A stretch of 64,000 bases of DNA. Source: an uncultured Eubacteriales bacterium (GTDB lineage Bacteria > Bacillota > Clostridia > Oscillospirales > CAG-272). Shown here one piece after another: positions 54,770 to 62,530 of this stretch; position 1 is the stretch's first letter; each line of letters starts with the position of its first letter. Under the pieces are notes generated by a model, which was given only the letters and a program-made list of their open reading frames with translations, searched no databases and had not been told where the DNA came from. The stretch spans positions 168,467-232,466 of the forward strand of contig CAKRZE010000002.1 of NCBI GenBank assembly GCA_934432725.1, read 5' to 3'. Position numbers and translations under genes: made by a program.

Positions 54770-57682
54770 TTGGATACATCCGTTCGGTCGGCAAAGCCGC
54801 CCGCCAAAAGAAACAGAAAGGAAAAAAAGCCGTCCCGCATTCCCGTCATCCGGGAGCTGCCGCAGCTTTCAAAGCCCGCAGCCCTGACCGGCTATTTTCT
54901 GCGCGCCGTAATTTCCGCCGCAGCGGCTGCCTCCCTCCTTCTTCTGATCGCCGCCGCCTTCTTTCCGCAGTACAGCTTCACCTCAGACGTTCTGCTCTGC
55001 GCACTCCTGGATACCGCGGCTTTTGCCGTTGCCGGTCTGTCGGGAAAATTCATTTTCATCGGACTCGGCGCGTTTTTCGCAGAGTACGCGCTCCGGCTTT
55101 TTCTCACGCATATCAGCCCGGCGGTGCTTTTGCGCGAATGCGTTGTCAGCTTCTTTAACGGAATTGCCGACAAGCTGGACCGGGAGGGCTTTATGTCTCC
55201 TTCCCGGCTCACATCGGGCACTCCGCTCGCCGTGGGCAGCGAATATCTGGTCGGACACACGCTGACCCTGATCCTTGTCCCGCTTCTCTGTGCCGTTTTC
55301 GCTTTTTCCCTGATGAAAAAGGTCAGACCTCTCCCCGTCCTGCTCACCGGCTCTGCTGTTTGCATATCGGTGTTCATCTTCAACCTCAGCATGCCGAACA
55401 GCGCCTTTGCGCCGGTCATTGCCTCCGCCTGCGCCGTGCTTGCGCTCGGTTTATACGAAAAATATGCCGGAAGCCCCAAAAAACCATCCGTTTCCCATCT
55501 TGCAGCCGGAGGCTATACCGGATTTGCCGCGCTGCTGCTCGCACTTCTGACCGTGATGATCCCGTCCGCCGCCGTCAGGGAGCAATGGAAGCCGATCCGG
55601 AGCATGGATGAGCGCATCGCCTCCATGCGCCAGACCGTCACCGCCATCCTGACCGGAAAATCCGGTATAGACGAGCTTTTCGGGCTCAAAAGACAGGAAA
55701 ACTCCCTCGGAACACGCAGCACGAAGCTGACCGAACGCACCTACAAGGGTGAAAAGGAATTGCAGATCGAAGCCGCCTATAACCTCCCCGTCTATCTCCG
55801 CGCATGGGTCGGGCAGACCTGGCGCTTTGACGAGTGGTGCGAGATCACCGACACCGAGCTTCAGAACTACCGCCGGTATCTCGATTCGGATTTTGATCCG
55901 GAGGAGATTGCGGCACTGACCTTTTCATTCCTGCCGCAGAATCCGGAGCTTGTCAGAACCCCGAACAGCGCTTCCCTCCATCTGAAGCAGGGCTTTGTCA
56001 CCACGCCGGTCCACATCACCATGTCGGCAGCTGCGGGAAGCCTGGTGCCGATCCCCGCCCGCCGGAATCCGTCGGCAGGCATTCTGACCTACGACGCCTC
56101 CGGCTTTGACGATCTGTATCCGAATGTTTCTCCGTATTTTGACGGGACCTTCACCTTTTCCGGAATCGCTTCGGAGCGGAAATATACCGTCCTTGCGCAT
56201 CTGCCGGTATACGGTGATCCGGACTACCCCACCCGCATGAACCGGATTCTCACCGACACGCGGGGAATCCGGGAGCTGCTCCCGGCTTATTACAAATCCA
56301 TCCAGTATAATTTGGACGAGCCCCCGCAGTCCTTCATCGAACTGAGCGGCTATACCGACCCGGAGGGCACCATTCAGACGGCTCTGGAGCAGTTTGAACT
56401 CCTGTCGGATGAGGAGCAGCAGCGGCTTTTAACCGTCATCGACCGGCAGGTACGCTATACCTCCTATGTCAACGACTCCTATCTGACAACCAGCGGCAGT
56501 ACGCCGGTCCGGGAGCTTGCCAAGGAGCTTGCACTTGATTTTCTCATCTCGCACGCGGACGAAAACGGCCGGATCGTCTACTGGGACGGAGATGTGCAGG
56601 CTTATTTCAGCGCCGACAGCCTGAGGGACGAGCCGTACCTCTTTTCAAAGCTCCGGACAGTATGCGCGGATTATACGTATCTTCACGCACTCGCCTGCTA
56701 TATCGCCGACTATTTGCAGAAAACCTGCACCTATACGCTGACCCCGAGGCAGCCGGAGGACAGCACGCTGAATTCCATCGAAGCGTTTCTGACCGACACC
56801 AAAGAGGGTTACTGTGTGCAGTATGCCACTGCCGCCTGCCTTTTGCTGCGCGAAATGGGGATACCGACCCGGTACGCAGAGGGCTATATGACAGGCGGGC
56901 TGCTCCGGAATACCGACAGGGATTCCAAAACCTCCTATCAGGCAACGCTGTATGACAGCAACCGGCACGCATGGGTTGAAATATTCTGCCCCGGCTTCGG
57001 GTGGATGACCTATGAAATGACAACGGCTTTACAGGACGAAATCTATACGATCGGCAGAGGCTCCTCTCAAACGCCCGCGGAAACAACGCCGGCGCCCGAA
57101 ACAAAGGCGCCGTCCGAAACAAGCAGTCCGGAGGACACGGAGGCGCCGGAGGAAAGCGAGCCTCTTCTTCCGGTCACATCCCCCGATGACAGCAGACTGG
57201 CTGCCGCGATTCTGTATACGCTGCTTGCCTCGGCGGCAGGGGTCCTTCTGTTCCTTCAGATCCGCCGCCATGAGAAGAAGGGAAAGGAAATCACGGTCAG
57301 CCAGAGAAGCCTTTTAAATGCCGCCATCCGTGAGACGGTTCCCGAGCGGGAGAGGCTTTCCGCAGCATACCGGCTTCATGACATTCTGCGGGACATCGCC
57401 GAAATCGGCGGTCTTGATCCGCAGGCAGGAGAGCAGCCGCGGGTCTACGCCGAACGGATCGACAGCGCCCTGCGTCAGACCCCCGGCACACCGATTCTGC
57501 GGCATCCCTTCACGGAGATCATGCCGATCACCGAACGTGCGGAGTTCGGACACAGCATCTCCGCGCGGGAGCTTCGGATTCTGGCGGAAGCCGTACAGCA
57601 GCTTGCTTCCGAAACGAAAAAAAGGCTGAATCTGCCGGAAAAATTCTGGTTTTGCTTTGTCCGGCAAAAGCTCTGTCTCTGA
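54770..57682 (+). CDS. transglutaminase-like membrane protein (TgpA type)
   Basis: This 970-residue protein has about six N-terminal transmembrane helices (residues 40-270), a large external region, a transglutaminase-like core and a C-terminal helix (near 810-830) with a cytoplasmic DUF4129-like tail. The core has the cysteine in EGYCVQYATAACLLLRE (about residue 681) and the histidine in RHAWVEIF (about 731). The third position, normally Asp in a DPT motif, reads YEMT, so Glu stands in. A Thr/Pro/Glu-rich linker lies before the last helix. TTG 54770 is chosen: AAAGGAG lies six bases upstream and no ATG with a ribosome site exists nearby. It completes the MoxR-DUF58 module; the reaction in vivo is unknown. 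Confidence 0.9.
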   Translation: MDTSVRSAKPPAKRNRKEKKPSRIPVIRELPQLSKPAALTGYFLRAVISAAAAASLLLLIAAAFFPQYSFTSDVLLCALLDTAAFAVAGLSGKFIFIGLGAFFAEYALRLFLTHISPAVLLRECVVSFFNGIADKLDREGFMSPSRLTSGTPLAVGSEYLVGHTLTLILVPLLCAVFAFSLMKKVRPLPVLLTGSAVCISVFIFNLSMPNSAFAPVIASACAVLALGLYEKYAGSPKKPSVSHLAAGGYTGFAALLLALLTVMIPSAAVREQWKPIRSMDERIASMRQTVTAILTGKSGIDELFGLKRQENSLGTRSTKLTERTYKGEKELQIEAAYNLPVYLRAWVGQTWRFDEWCEITDTELQNYRRYLDSDFDPEEIAALTFSFLPQNPELVRTPNSASLHLKQGFVTTPVHITMSAAAGSLVPIPARRNPSAGILTYDASGFDDLYPNVSPYFDGTFTFSGIASERKYTVLAHLPVYGDPDYPTRMNRILTDTRGIRELLPAYYKSIQYNLDEPPQSFIELSGYTDPEGTIQTALEQFELLSDEEQQRLLTVIDRQVRYTSYVNDSYLTTSGSTPVRELAKELALDFLISHADENGRIVYWDGDVQAYFSADSLRDEPYLFSKLRTVCADYTYLHALACYIADYLQKTCTYTLTPRQPEDSTLNSIEAFLTDTKEGYCVQYATAACLLLREMGIPTRYAEGYMTGGLLRNTDRDSKTSYQATLYDSNRHAWVEIFCPGFGWMTYEMTTALQDEIYTIGRGSSQTPAETTPAPETKAPSETSSPEDTEAPEESEPLLPVTSPDDSRLAAAILYTLLASAAGVLLFLQIRRHEKKGKEITVSQRSLLNAAIRETVPERERLSAAYRLHDILRDIAEIGGLDPQAGEQPRVYAERIDSALRQTPGTPILRHPFTEIMPITERAEFGHSISARELRILAEAVQQLASETKKRLNLPEKFWFCFVRQKLCL

Positions 57683-58064
57683 TCCTCTGTTGCCTCCCTC
57701 CGTCCGGCTTTTACGCAAAGCAAGCCCGCGCCCGAGAACGCTCTGCGGCAGGCAATCGCTCTTTCCAAAGCTCCTGCCCTCCCCCGCGTCTCTCTGCCGG
57801 AAGATAAGCCGCACCGGAGGCATTCCGCAGCCATAGCCGGTCTGTCCTGTCCCAAAGCAGGCAGCCGGCCCGCTGCACACCCGCCCCTATGCCTCGGCTT
57901 CGGTCCCGGCTGCGGACAAGTCCCGGCATTTGCCCGGAAAACCGTACATGAAAGCCGTGTGCGGCGCCCCGCAGCAGCGAAGTCCCGCATCCGAAGCACC
58001 TCCGGCAATGCGGTGCAGAAGCCGAAGCAGGCACTTCATTTTCCCTCATCCCAAACCCAAACCG
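57683..58064. other. gene-free stretch before mrnC
   Basis: GC-rich DNA with frames open by composition only. No promoter, terminator or repeat copy can be supported. Confidence 0.45.
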
Positions 58065-58090
58065 AAAGGACGCTTCCGCATCGCGAAAGC
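58065..58090 (+). promoter_or_regulatory. ribosome site followed by start-proximal hairpin (mrnC)
   Basis: AAAGGA (58065-58070), one base, then GCTTCCGC, ATC, GCGAAAGC (58072-58090; one mismatch), and 16 bases to ATG 58107. There is no other purine-rich site nearer the ATG, so this gene tests the hairpin idea best. Confidence 0.72.
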
Positions 58091-58106
58091 CGAACAGACA
58101 AATACT

Positions 58107-58529
58107 ATGCTACAGGAATCGCAGCTGAACGGCTCGACACTCGCCTATCTCGGCGACTGCGTGCTGGAGCTTATCACACGGGAATATCTGATTCAGACCG
58201 GAGTCACCGATGTCGGAAAGCTGAACCGGGAGGCGCTTGACTTTGTCCGCGCCACACGGCAGGCGGAGGCAGTCTCCCGGATCCTCCCGCTTCTTGATGA
58301 GGAGGAAGCCGCCTTTTTCAAAAGAGGCAGAAACGCAAACGGAATCAGTGCGCCGAAAAGCGCCTCCGTTGCGGAATACCGCAGGGCAACCGGATTGGAG
58401 GCTCTGTTCGCACACCTTTATCTGACCGAAAAAACGGAGCGCATGCGGGATTTGTTCCGTCATGCCTTTGTCCTCGGAGATCAGCCGCTGTCCGTGCCGC
58501 TGCGCAGCCGGGACTCCGCAGAAAGCTGA
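58107..58529 (+). CDS. mrnC: Mini-ribonuclease 3
   Basis: Mini-III is an RNase III catalytic domain without the dsRNA-binding domain; in Bacillus it matures 23S rRNA ends. This 140-residue protein has the first acidic motif AYLGDCVLELITREYL near residue 14. The second is KSASVAEYRRATGLEALFAHLYL near residues 85-107, and RGRNAN lies before it. The length is typical. ATG 58107 sits at the family start. In Bacillus the gene follows cysS; here no neighbour supports that link. Confidence 0.94.
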   Translation: MLQESQLNGSTLAYLGDCVLELITREYLIQTGVTDVGKLNREALDFVRATRQAEAVSRILPLLDEEEAAFFKRGRNANGISAPKSASVAEYRRATGLEALFAHLYLTEKTERMRDLFRHAFVLGDQPLSVPLRSRDSAES

Positions 58530-58765
58530 CTCTGTCCGGACGGCAGAGCCTCCAATCACTCCGGAAGCCCGCAGGGGCGGTCCGATCCGAAAGCAGCCGG
58601 GATTCTGGCGCATTCGAACGGCTTGCCCGGCGAGAAAGCAGGCAGCTCCACCGTCGATTCCGGAAATATCCCCGCTTTCCGGCAATGGCTCCGATCTCAG
58701 ATGCCGTTCTGCCGCATATGGCTTGCGGCGCTTCATTTTCGCTTTGACCCTGACACAATTTACTG

Positions 58766-58785
58766 AAAGGAAGCTTTATAAAAGC
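58766..58785 (+). promoter_or_regulatory. ribosome site followed by start-proximal hairpin (epimerase)
   Basis: AAAGGAA (58766-58772) abuts GCTTT, ATA, AAAGC (58773-58785), then 15 bases to ATG 58801. A weaker AAGG lies 11 bases before the ATG. Confidence 0.6.
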
Positions 58786-58800
58786 AAGGTTCTCTCCCTC

Positions 58801-59919
58801 ATGAAGCAAATAAAAGTTATGTCCGTATTCGGAACCCGTCCGGAGGCGGTCAAGATGTGTCCGCTCGTCCGTGTCCTTGATGCGGACCCCAATATCGACA
58901 GCATCGTCTGCCTGACCGGACAGCACCGGGAAATGCTGGAGCAGGTCATGCAAAGCTTCGGGATCCGGGCGGACGTTGACCTGCATCTGATGAAGCCGGC
59001 GCAGACGCTGACCTCCGTGACCGCAGATGTCCTGACAGGCGTCACCGCCGTTTTGCAGGAAACGAAGCCGGAGCTTGTACTGGTACACGGCGATACGACC
59101 ACCAGCATGGCGGCAGCGCTGGCTGCCTTTTACTGTAAGATTCCGGTGGGACATGTGGAGGCGGGACTGCGTACCTATGACCGCTATTCCCCGTTTCCGG
59201 AGGAAATGAACCGCCGCCTGACCGGGCAGCTTGCCACCGTTCATTTTGCCCCCACCGAGCTGAGCCGGGCGCATCTGAACCGGGAAAACATCACGGAGCA
59301 TATTTATGTGACCGGCAACACCGCACTTGATGCGTTTCAGTATACCATACGGCAGAATTACCGGTTCGAAGACCCGGTTCTCTCCGGGCTGCGTTTTGAC
59401 GGAAGACGGACGGTTCTGCTGACGGCGCACCGGCGCGAAAATATAGGCTCCGGCATCGAAGGCATCTGCCGCGCCGCGATCCGCATCACGGAAGCCTTTC
59501 CGGATGTGCAGATCGTCTATCCGGTTCATCTGAATCCCGCGGTACGGAATACGGTATTCCCGCTTCTGCAAAACCGGGAACGGATTTATCTGACGGATCC
59601 GGTGTCGCTGACGGATATGCACAACCTTCTGGCATACACCTGCCTTTGCATGACCGATTCCGGCGGCTTGCAGGAGGAAGCGCCGCATATGCACGTTCCC
59701 GTGCTCTGTCTCAGAACCGAAACAGAGCGTCCGGAGGCAGTGGAAGCCGGAACCGTTCGTCTTGCCGGAATTGATCCGCAGAGAATTTTTGAGGAAGCTT
59801 CAAGGCTTCTGACAGACCCCGCAGCATACCGCGCCATGGCGGAGGCGGCAAATCCCTACGGCGACGGTCACGCTTCGGAGCGCATTGCGGCAGCGATCAA
59901 AACAGAATTCGGACTGTAA
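58801..59919 (+). CDS. wecB: UDP-N-acetylglucosamine 2-epimerase (non-hydrolysing)
   Basis: This 372-residue GT-B fold enzyme converts UDP-GlcNAc to UDP-ManNAc for teichoic acid linkage units or capsule. Diagnostic motifs are SVFGTRPEAVKMCPL at the N-terminus, VLVHGDTTTSM, HVEAGLRTYD, PFPEEMNRRL, TAHRRENIGSGI and TDSGGLQEEA. The last two bind the nucleotide sugar. ATG 58801 matches the family start. It stands alone between mrnC and repeat copy G. Its product could feed the CDP-glycerol-dependent polymer suggested by the gene at 987-2300. Confidence 0.97.
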   Translation: MKQIKVMSVFGTRPEAVKMCPLVRVLDADPNIDSIVCLTGQHREMLEQVMQSFGIRADVDLHLMKPAQTLTSVTADVLTGVTAVLQETKPELVLVHGDTTTSMAAALAAFYCKIPVGHVEAGLRTYDRYSPFPEEMNRRLTGQLATVHFAPTELSRAHLNRENITEHIYVTGNTALDAFQYTIRQNYRFEDPVLSGLRFDGRRTVLLTAHRRENIGSGIEGICRAAIRITEAFPDVQIVYPVHLNPAVRNTVFPLLQNRERIYLTDPVSLTDMHNLLAYTCLCMTDSGGLQEEAPHMHVPVLCLRTETERPEAVEAGTVRLAGIDPQRIFEEASRLLTDPAAYRAMAEAANPYGDGHASERIAAAIKTEFGL

Positions 59920-59940
59920 GACCCCGGGCAACTGAAAAAA

Positions 59941-60127
59941 GCGGTGTTAAAAAATTCTTTTCGAGTTTCTTAACACCGCCGTGGGTATTGCTCCTGCGGT
60001 GCAGCACCGCAAAAAACTGAAAATCAAAAAACGGGCAGCCGCGTCCCGGCTTGCGTCAAGCCTGCCGGGATTCTGTCCGACATACTTGAAGGACTGTGAA
60101 AAGCATCGGGCTTTTAGCAGTCCTTTT
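59941..60127 (-). repeat. paired-hairpin interspersed repeat, copy G
   Basis: This copy is in reverse orientation. One hairpin pairs GCGGTGTTAA (59941-59950) with TTAACACCGC (59970-59979). The other (60090-60124) pairs AGGACTG with CAGTCCT and is followed by TTTTCTTTTTG on the plus strand. Inner blocks are more diverged than in A-E. Its end overlaps the last codons of the XRE gene and supplies that gene's stop codon. Confidence 0.82.
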
Positions 60128-60398
60128 TCTTTTTGTTCAGAATCTGATCCGGAATCATTGAGGTGTTCAGCAAATCGCCCGGCTCCACACCCAGAGCATC
60201 GGCAATATTGAACAGCGCCTCAAGGGAAAAAGCCCGAACAATATTCGGCGCTTCTATGGCACTGAGATGGGATCGGCTGATCATTGCCTCCGCCGCCAGC
60301 TTTTCCTGCGACATTCCCCTCATTTTCCGAAGAACCGAAATGGTGATGCCGACCTGTATAAACCGATCGCGGTTCTGAAAGGTAACATTTTTGCTCAT
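60114..60398 (-). CDS. XRE-family HTH transcriptional regulator
   Basis: This 94-residue protein is essentially one helix-turn-helix domain: ITISVLRKMRGMSQEKLAAEAMISRSHLSAIEAP, then the closing helices FSLEALFNIADALGVEPGDLL. The C-terminal KKKKDC and the stop are encoded inside repeat copy G, so the original end may have been altered. GGGGT lies before ATG 60398. It is divergent from the SLOG gene, and a dyad sits over its own probable -10 box. It is likely an autorepressor and may also control the SLOG gene. Confidence 0.9.
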   Translation of the reverse strand: MSKNVTFQNRDRFIQVGITISVLRKMRGMSQEKLAAEAMISRSHLSAIEAPNIVRAFSLEALFNIADALGVEPGDLLNTSMIPDQILNKKKKDC

Positions 60399-60409
60399 AT
60401 CAATACCCC

Positions 60410-60451
60410 AACTTATATCTGTATTATAAGATTATAAGTTATTCTCCCCAA
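60410..60451 (-). promoter_or_regulatory. XRE promoter with overlapping operator
   Basis: The arms AACTTATA (60410-60417) and TATAAGTT (60433-60440) form a dyad around TATAAT (minus strand 60428-60423). A weak -35, TTGGGG (60451-60446), is 17 bases away. The arrangement fits autorepression by the XRE protein. Confidence 0.55.
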
Positions 60452-60476
60452 AGATTCAGCCTCGGATGTAGAGCTA

Positions 60477-60505
60477 TTGACTTATTTATAGAGCAAATAT
60501 ATAAT
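60477..60505 (+). promoter_or_regulatory. sigma-A promoter of the SLOG gene
   Basis: TTGACT (60477-60482), 17 bases, TATAAT (60500-60505), within about 170 bases of A/T-rich DNA that stands out from the window. Confidence 0.85.
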
Positions 60506-60567
60506 ATAAAAGAATAATTGACCTAAATAGTGGTCATTTGTTCTATTTTATATACAGAGGTGAGGAT

Positions 60568-61110
60568 ATGACCTGCTGCTTTATCGGGCACCGGAAAATT
60601 GAAATCACCCCCGCGCTGACAGACGAGCTTGACCGCCTGCTGCAAAGGCTGATTGCACAGAATGTCACACAGTTTCTGTTCGGAGACCATTCCGCGTTTG
60701 ACAGTCTGTGCTACCGCGCGGTGACCGAGCTGAAAAAAAACTGCCCTCAGATCAGAAGGATCCGGTTCCGGACGGATTATCCCGATGCCGATCCTTATAC
60801 CGAAAGACTGCTCCGCACCGGCTATGAGGACTGTATCTGCCCGGCAGGCGCTGCCTGGGCAGGAAGAGCTGCCTATCTCATCCGGAACCAAGCCATGATA
60901 CGCGAAAGCGACATCTGCATTTTTTACTGCGATGAGAAATACCTCCCGAGACAGCGCGGAAAATTCCCCGATGGGGCTGCCGGTCAGCCGCAAAGCGGAA
61001 CGAAGCTGGCTTTCGACTATGCAAAGGCACAAAAAAAGAAGGTCATCAACCTCTTTCATCCGGATCAGACGCAGGACGCCGATGCCGTACAGACGCCCCG
61101 CCCCCTGTAA
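60568..61110 (+). CDS. SLOG-family protein (YpsA/DUF1273-like)
   Basis: This 180-residue Rossmann-like protein has the SLOG hallmarks: the N-terminal CFIGHRK (Gly7, His8, Arg9), a helix with GDHSAFDSLCYRAVTELK, and the C-terminal DICIFYCDE and SGTKLAFDYAKAQKKKVINL. SLOG proteins bind or process nucleotide-derived ligands and are common in mobile and defence-linked loci, but also occur alone. GAGGTGAGG precedes ATG 60568, which is preferred over ATG 60538. It is divergent from the XRE regulator in an A/T-rich island. Its ligand and partner are unknown. Confidence 0.85.
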   Translation: MTCCFIGHRKIEITPALTDELDRLLQRLIAQNVTQFLFGDHSAFDSLCYRAVTELKKNCPQIRRIRFRTDYPDADPYTERLLRTGYEDCICPAGAAWAGRAAYLIRNQAMIRESDICIFYCDEKYLPRQRGKFPDGAAGQPQSGTKLAFDYAKAQKKKVINLFHPDQTQDADAVQTPRPL

Positions 61111-61199
61111 GCCTCCACCTCAGCGCCCTGCACCGTGCGGAACCGGAAAAAACCGAATTCCCTGCCGCACGGGATCAAAAGCCGAAGCCTGCCGTGCCG

Positions 61200-61273
61200 C
61201 CGGAGCCTGTGTGCCGTCCGGAGCGTGTGTACCTGTCCGGAGCCTGTGTACCTGTCCGGAGCCTGTGTGCCGT
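61200..61273 (+). repeat. short tandem repeat, 18-19-bp unit, four copies
   Basis: Units beginning CCGGAGC start at 61200, 61218, 61237 and 61256 and alternate between GTGTGCCGT and GTGTACCTGT endings. The surrounding 61111-61387 is otherwise gene-free. Confidence 0.85.
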
Positions 61274-61387
61274 CGAGGCCTGCCGTCCGGAGTCCGTACT
61301 TCCGAAAGACGCCTGTGCTGCTCTGACCGCCAAGGCTGCCCGCCCGATGCCCTTCAACCGAGGCACAATGCAAAAGCCTCCCATAGC

Positions 61388-61424
61388 AAAAAAGCGGGAG
61401 CCGGTGCTCTGCACACCGGCTCCC
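61388..61424 (-). terminator. intrinsic terminator downstream of thiT
   Basis: On the minus strand GGGAGCCGGTG and CACCGGCTCCC form a perfect 11-bp stem with a 7-base loop. GC and six T follow. It lies about 170 bases after the thiT stop. Confidence 0.85.
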
Positions 61425-61595
61425 TTCGGAGTAGGAAGACTGAAGGATTGCTCCTTCAATCGCAATCTGCGGCTTTCGGAAGCGGTCCTCAAAGAAACCG
61501 GAACCGCGCAAAAACCGCACAATTGATGCATCCCGCCGGACGGAGCCGGAGCCCTCTTCTCCAGCCGACCGCACCGGTATGGGCGCATCTGTCAA

Positions 61596-62195
61596 TCAGT
61601 TCTGCGGAAGAATCAGCTTGCGAACCGTCGGAATACGGGTCAGGAGCCATGCGCCGACCGAGGTCAGCACAATTTCGGGCAGCATATAGCAGCCGTTGTA
61701 CAAAAGGGAATACAGAACCGGGCGGTTTTCCCACGATCTTCCGAACAGGGCGAACTGCTCCACGTTTGTCCAGAGCACAACGCCGGAAATAAAGTGCGAC
61801 AGGAAGCGGAGCGAAAGGGCGAGAACAATCCCCAAGAACATGCCTGCCGTTCCTTTTTTGCGGAATACACCCGCCAGTCCGATCAGCGTAAAGGGAACCA
61901 GATAGTCCAGAAAAATACAGCCGAGCAGGATTACGGGCGTCAGACCCCATGTCATAATTTTCGCAATACTGAGCATCAGCTGAATCACCGAATACACGAA
62001 CGCGCTTCCCAGACCCCATTTCAGTCCGTGCCGGATGGAGATGAAGCAGATGGGCAGCATGCTCAGAAGCGTCACCTTTCCGCCGAGCGGCATTTCGGGT
62101 ATGAGCGGAATCATGCTGAGAACCGTTGCGAGCGCCACCATAATCGCGCTCTCCACCAGTGTCTGAACCTTGGTCACTGATTTTGTCTGTGCCAT
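61596..62195 (-). CDS. thiT: energy-coupled thiamine transporter S component ThiT
   Basis: This 199-residue membrane protein has about six helices and is the substrate-binding subunit of an ECF importer for thiamine. Family features are the N-terminal LVESAIMVALATVLSMIP, SMLPICFISIRHGLKWG, and the C-terminal WENRPVLYSLLYNGCYMLPE. The TPP riboswitch and terminator directly upstream confirm the substrate. The shared ECF ATPases and T component are not in this window and must lie elsewhere. CGGAGG lies eight bases before ATG 62195. Confidence 0.96.
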   Translation of the reverse strand: MAQTKSVTKVQTLVESAIMVALATVLSMIPLIPEMPLGGKVTLLSMLPICFISIRHGLKWGLGSAFVYSVIQLMLSIAKIMTWGLTPVILLGCIFLDYLVPFTLIGLAGVFRKKGTAGMFLGIVLALSLRFLSHFISGVVLWTNVEQFALFGRSWENRPVLYSLLYNGCYMLPEIVLTSVGAWLLTRIPTVRKLILPQN

Positions 62196-62212
62196 AGAAC
62201 ATCCTCCGAATA

Positions 62213-62247
62213 AAAAAATTACCGCAAGTAAATACCGTGCGGCAATT
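62213..62247 (-). terminator. riboswitch expression-platform terminator
   Basis: On the minus strand ATTGCCGCA and TGCGGTAAT pair (one G-U) and seven T follow. It sits between the TPP aptamer and the thiT ribosome site, so TPP binding should stop transcription here. Confidence 0.82.
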
Positions 62248-62277
62248 AATTCCGATCAGATATGCTCCGACGAATAT

Positions 62278-62365
62278 AATCTCCCTACGCTGGCATTACC
62301 CAAATCAGGTGAAAGGGACCGGAGCCTTCGCTCACATCTCAGCCTTTTACAGCGCCCCTGCATAT
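62278..62365 (-). ncRNA. TPP riboswitch (THI element)
   Basis: Read on the minus strand, the aptamer has the invariant pieces in order: GGGGCGC, GGCTGAGA, a variable stem GAGCGAAGGCTC, the CCCTTTCACCTGAT segment and TGGGTAATGCCAGCGTAGGGA. These are the thiamine pyrophosphate binding elements. It represses thiT through the downstream terminator when TPP is plentiful. Confidence 0.97.
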
Positions 62366-62386
62366 TCATTTGCGGTTTCCGGTTTT

Positions 62387-62415
62387 ATTGTAACACGCCA
62401 AAATCGTTTTGTCTA
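62387..62415 (-). promoter_or_regulatory. sigma-A promoter of the riboswitch-thiT unit
   Basis: On the minus strand TAGACA (62415-62410), 17 bases, TACAAT (62392-62387). The transcript would begin about 20 bases before the aptamer. Confidence 0.78.
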
Positions 62416-62530
62416 TGGACGTTTTCCACAAAAACCGACAGGATTTTTCACTATAATGCAATCCGGCTGCCGGATTTCCGCCTTTTTATCCCATCAAAGC
62501 GTCCCCCCGGCAAGCCGCCGCATGCGCCGC

